Positions 63,747 to 64,000 of a stretch of 64,000 nucleotides of DNA are shown one piece after another. This DNA comes from Oceanicoccus sagamiensis. GTDB lineage: Bacteria > Pseudomonadota > Gammaproteobacteria > Pseudomonadales > Dasaniaceae. How positions within the stretch are numbered: the stretch's first letter is position 1; each line of letters starts with the position of its first letter. A program made the position numbers and the translations under genes. The notes below the pieces were generated by a model, which had not been told where the DNA came from, ran no database searches, and saw only the letters and a program-made list of their open reading frames with translations. The stretch is from NCBI RefSeq assembly GCF_002117105.1, contig NZ_CP019343.1, forward strand, positions 2,604,001-2,668,000. The letters are read 5' to 3'.

Positions 63747-64000
63747 GTTATCTCCAAAGTTGTTATTAATGTTTCTTTACGCTAAAAATAATCCGCTCAA
63801 CGATAGCGGTAGGCTCATTGAGTTAGTCTATTAATCCATTCAGTTTAGGTCCAGGATTCATGTACTAGATATAGCGCGATCCAATGCTGGCTGTATTGTA
63901 GCAAGCTTACTTTTTATTTTTATTTCTATTAACTTTACCTGAGTTTTTATTGACTTGCTATCACGTTAGTAGTTGCTGTTAGTACTAATAGCAAGGGTGT
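63747..64000. other. gene-free end of window
   Basis: A/T-rich upstream region of the two-TM gene. Its promoter is expected here, but I can pick no clear one. The other end of the element lies beyond the window. Confidence 0.4.

Overview
The window looks like a chromosomal segment of a marine-type gammaproteobacterium. The conserved order alaS-lysC-csrA-tRNA-Ser-tRNA-Arg, together with GreB, YajQ, AmpG, CheC and PilZ proteins, a PEP-CTERM protein, PQQ dehydrogenases and cobalamin salvage, suggests the Cellvibrionales/Spongiibacteraceae neighbourhood. That placement is an inference from gene content; no rRNA is present.

Layout. 1-8 kb: a DUF3047 protein, a 7TM hybrid kinase and two PQQ/haem-c dehydrogenases. 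8-13 kb: an RND efflux pump with a divergent TetR regulator. 13-24 kb: housekeeping and surface genes (MOSC, HDOD, phosphatase lipoprotein, GDSL autotransporter, a chalcone-isomerase-like/TonB fusion, cyclic-nucleotide-binding protein, CheY/CheC pair). 24-38 kb: cobalamin block with cobQ, cobD, a cobC-type aminotransferase, btuDCF, cobO, a riboswitch-controlled btuB, bluB, cobS, cobC, cobT and cobU. These genes import corrinoids, adenosylate them and attach the lower ligand; no corrin-ring genes are present. 38-47 kb: yajQ, a frameshifted ampG, and a signalling block (TonB receptor, solute-binding protein, BarA-type kinase, frameshifted LuxR regulator). Next to that block are two tandem small-RNA-like repeats whose upstream palindrome resembles one in front of the regulator gene. 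47-56 kb: PilZ, NUDIX, PEP-CTERM/dockerin, greB, an M23 peptidase, a Trm112 protein, alaS, lysC and csrA. 56-58 kb: tRNA-Ser with a decayed duplicate, a 14-residue-repeat membrane protein and tRNA-Arg.

58-64 kb: an integrative element inserted behind tRNA-Arg. It carries an integrase, an overlapping accessory gene, twin XRE repressors with matching twin operators, a second csrA, a 43-nt perfect inverted repeat, about 0.9 kb of closely spaced hairpins, a broken recombinase remnant, a tiny transcription unit and a two-TM protein of unknown function. Its far end is not in the window.

A family of REP elements (GTAG foot plus the palindrome GGTGGATTRYAATCCACC, usually as inverted pairs) occurs at five places. 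Three genes are interrupted at C/G homopolymers, each restored by one added base, so base-calling error should be excluded before treating them as real mutations.
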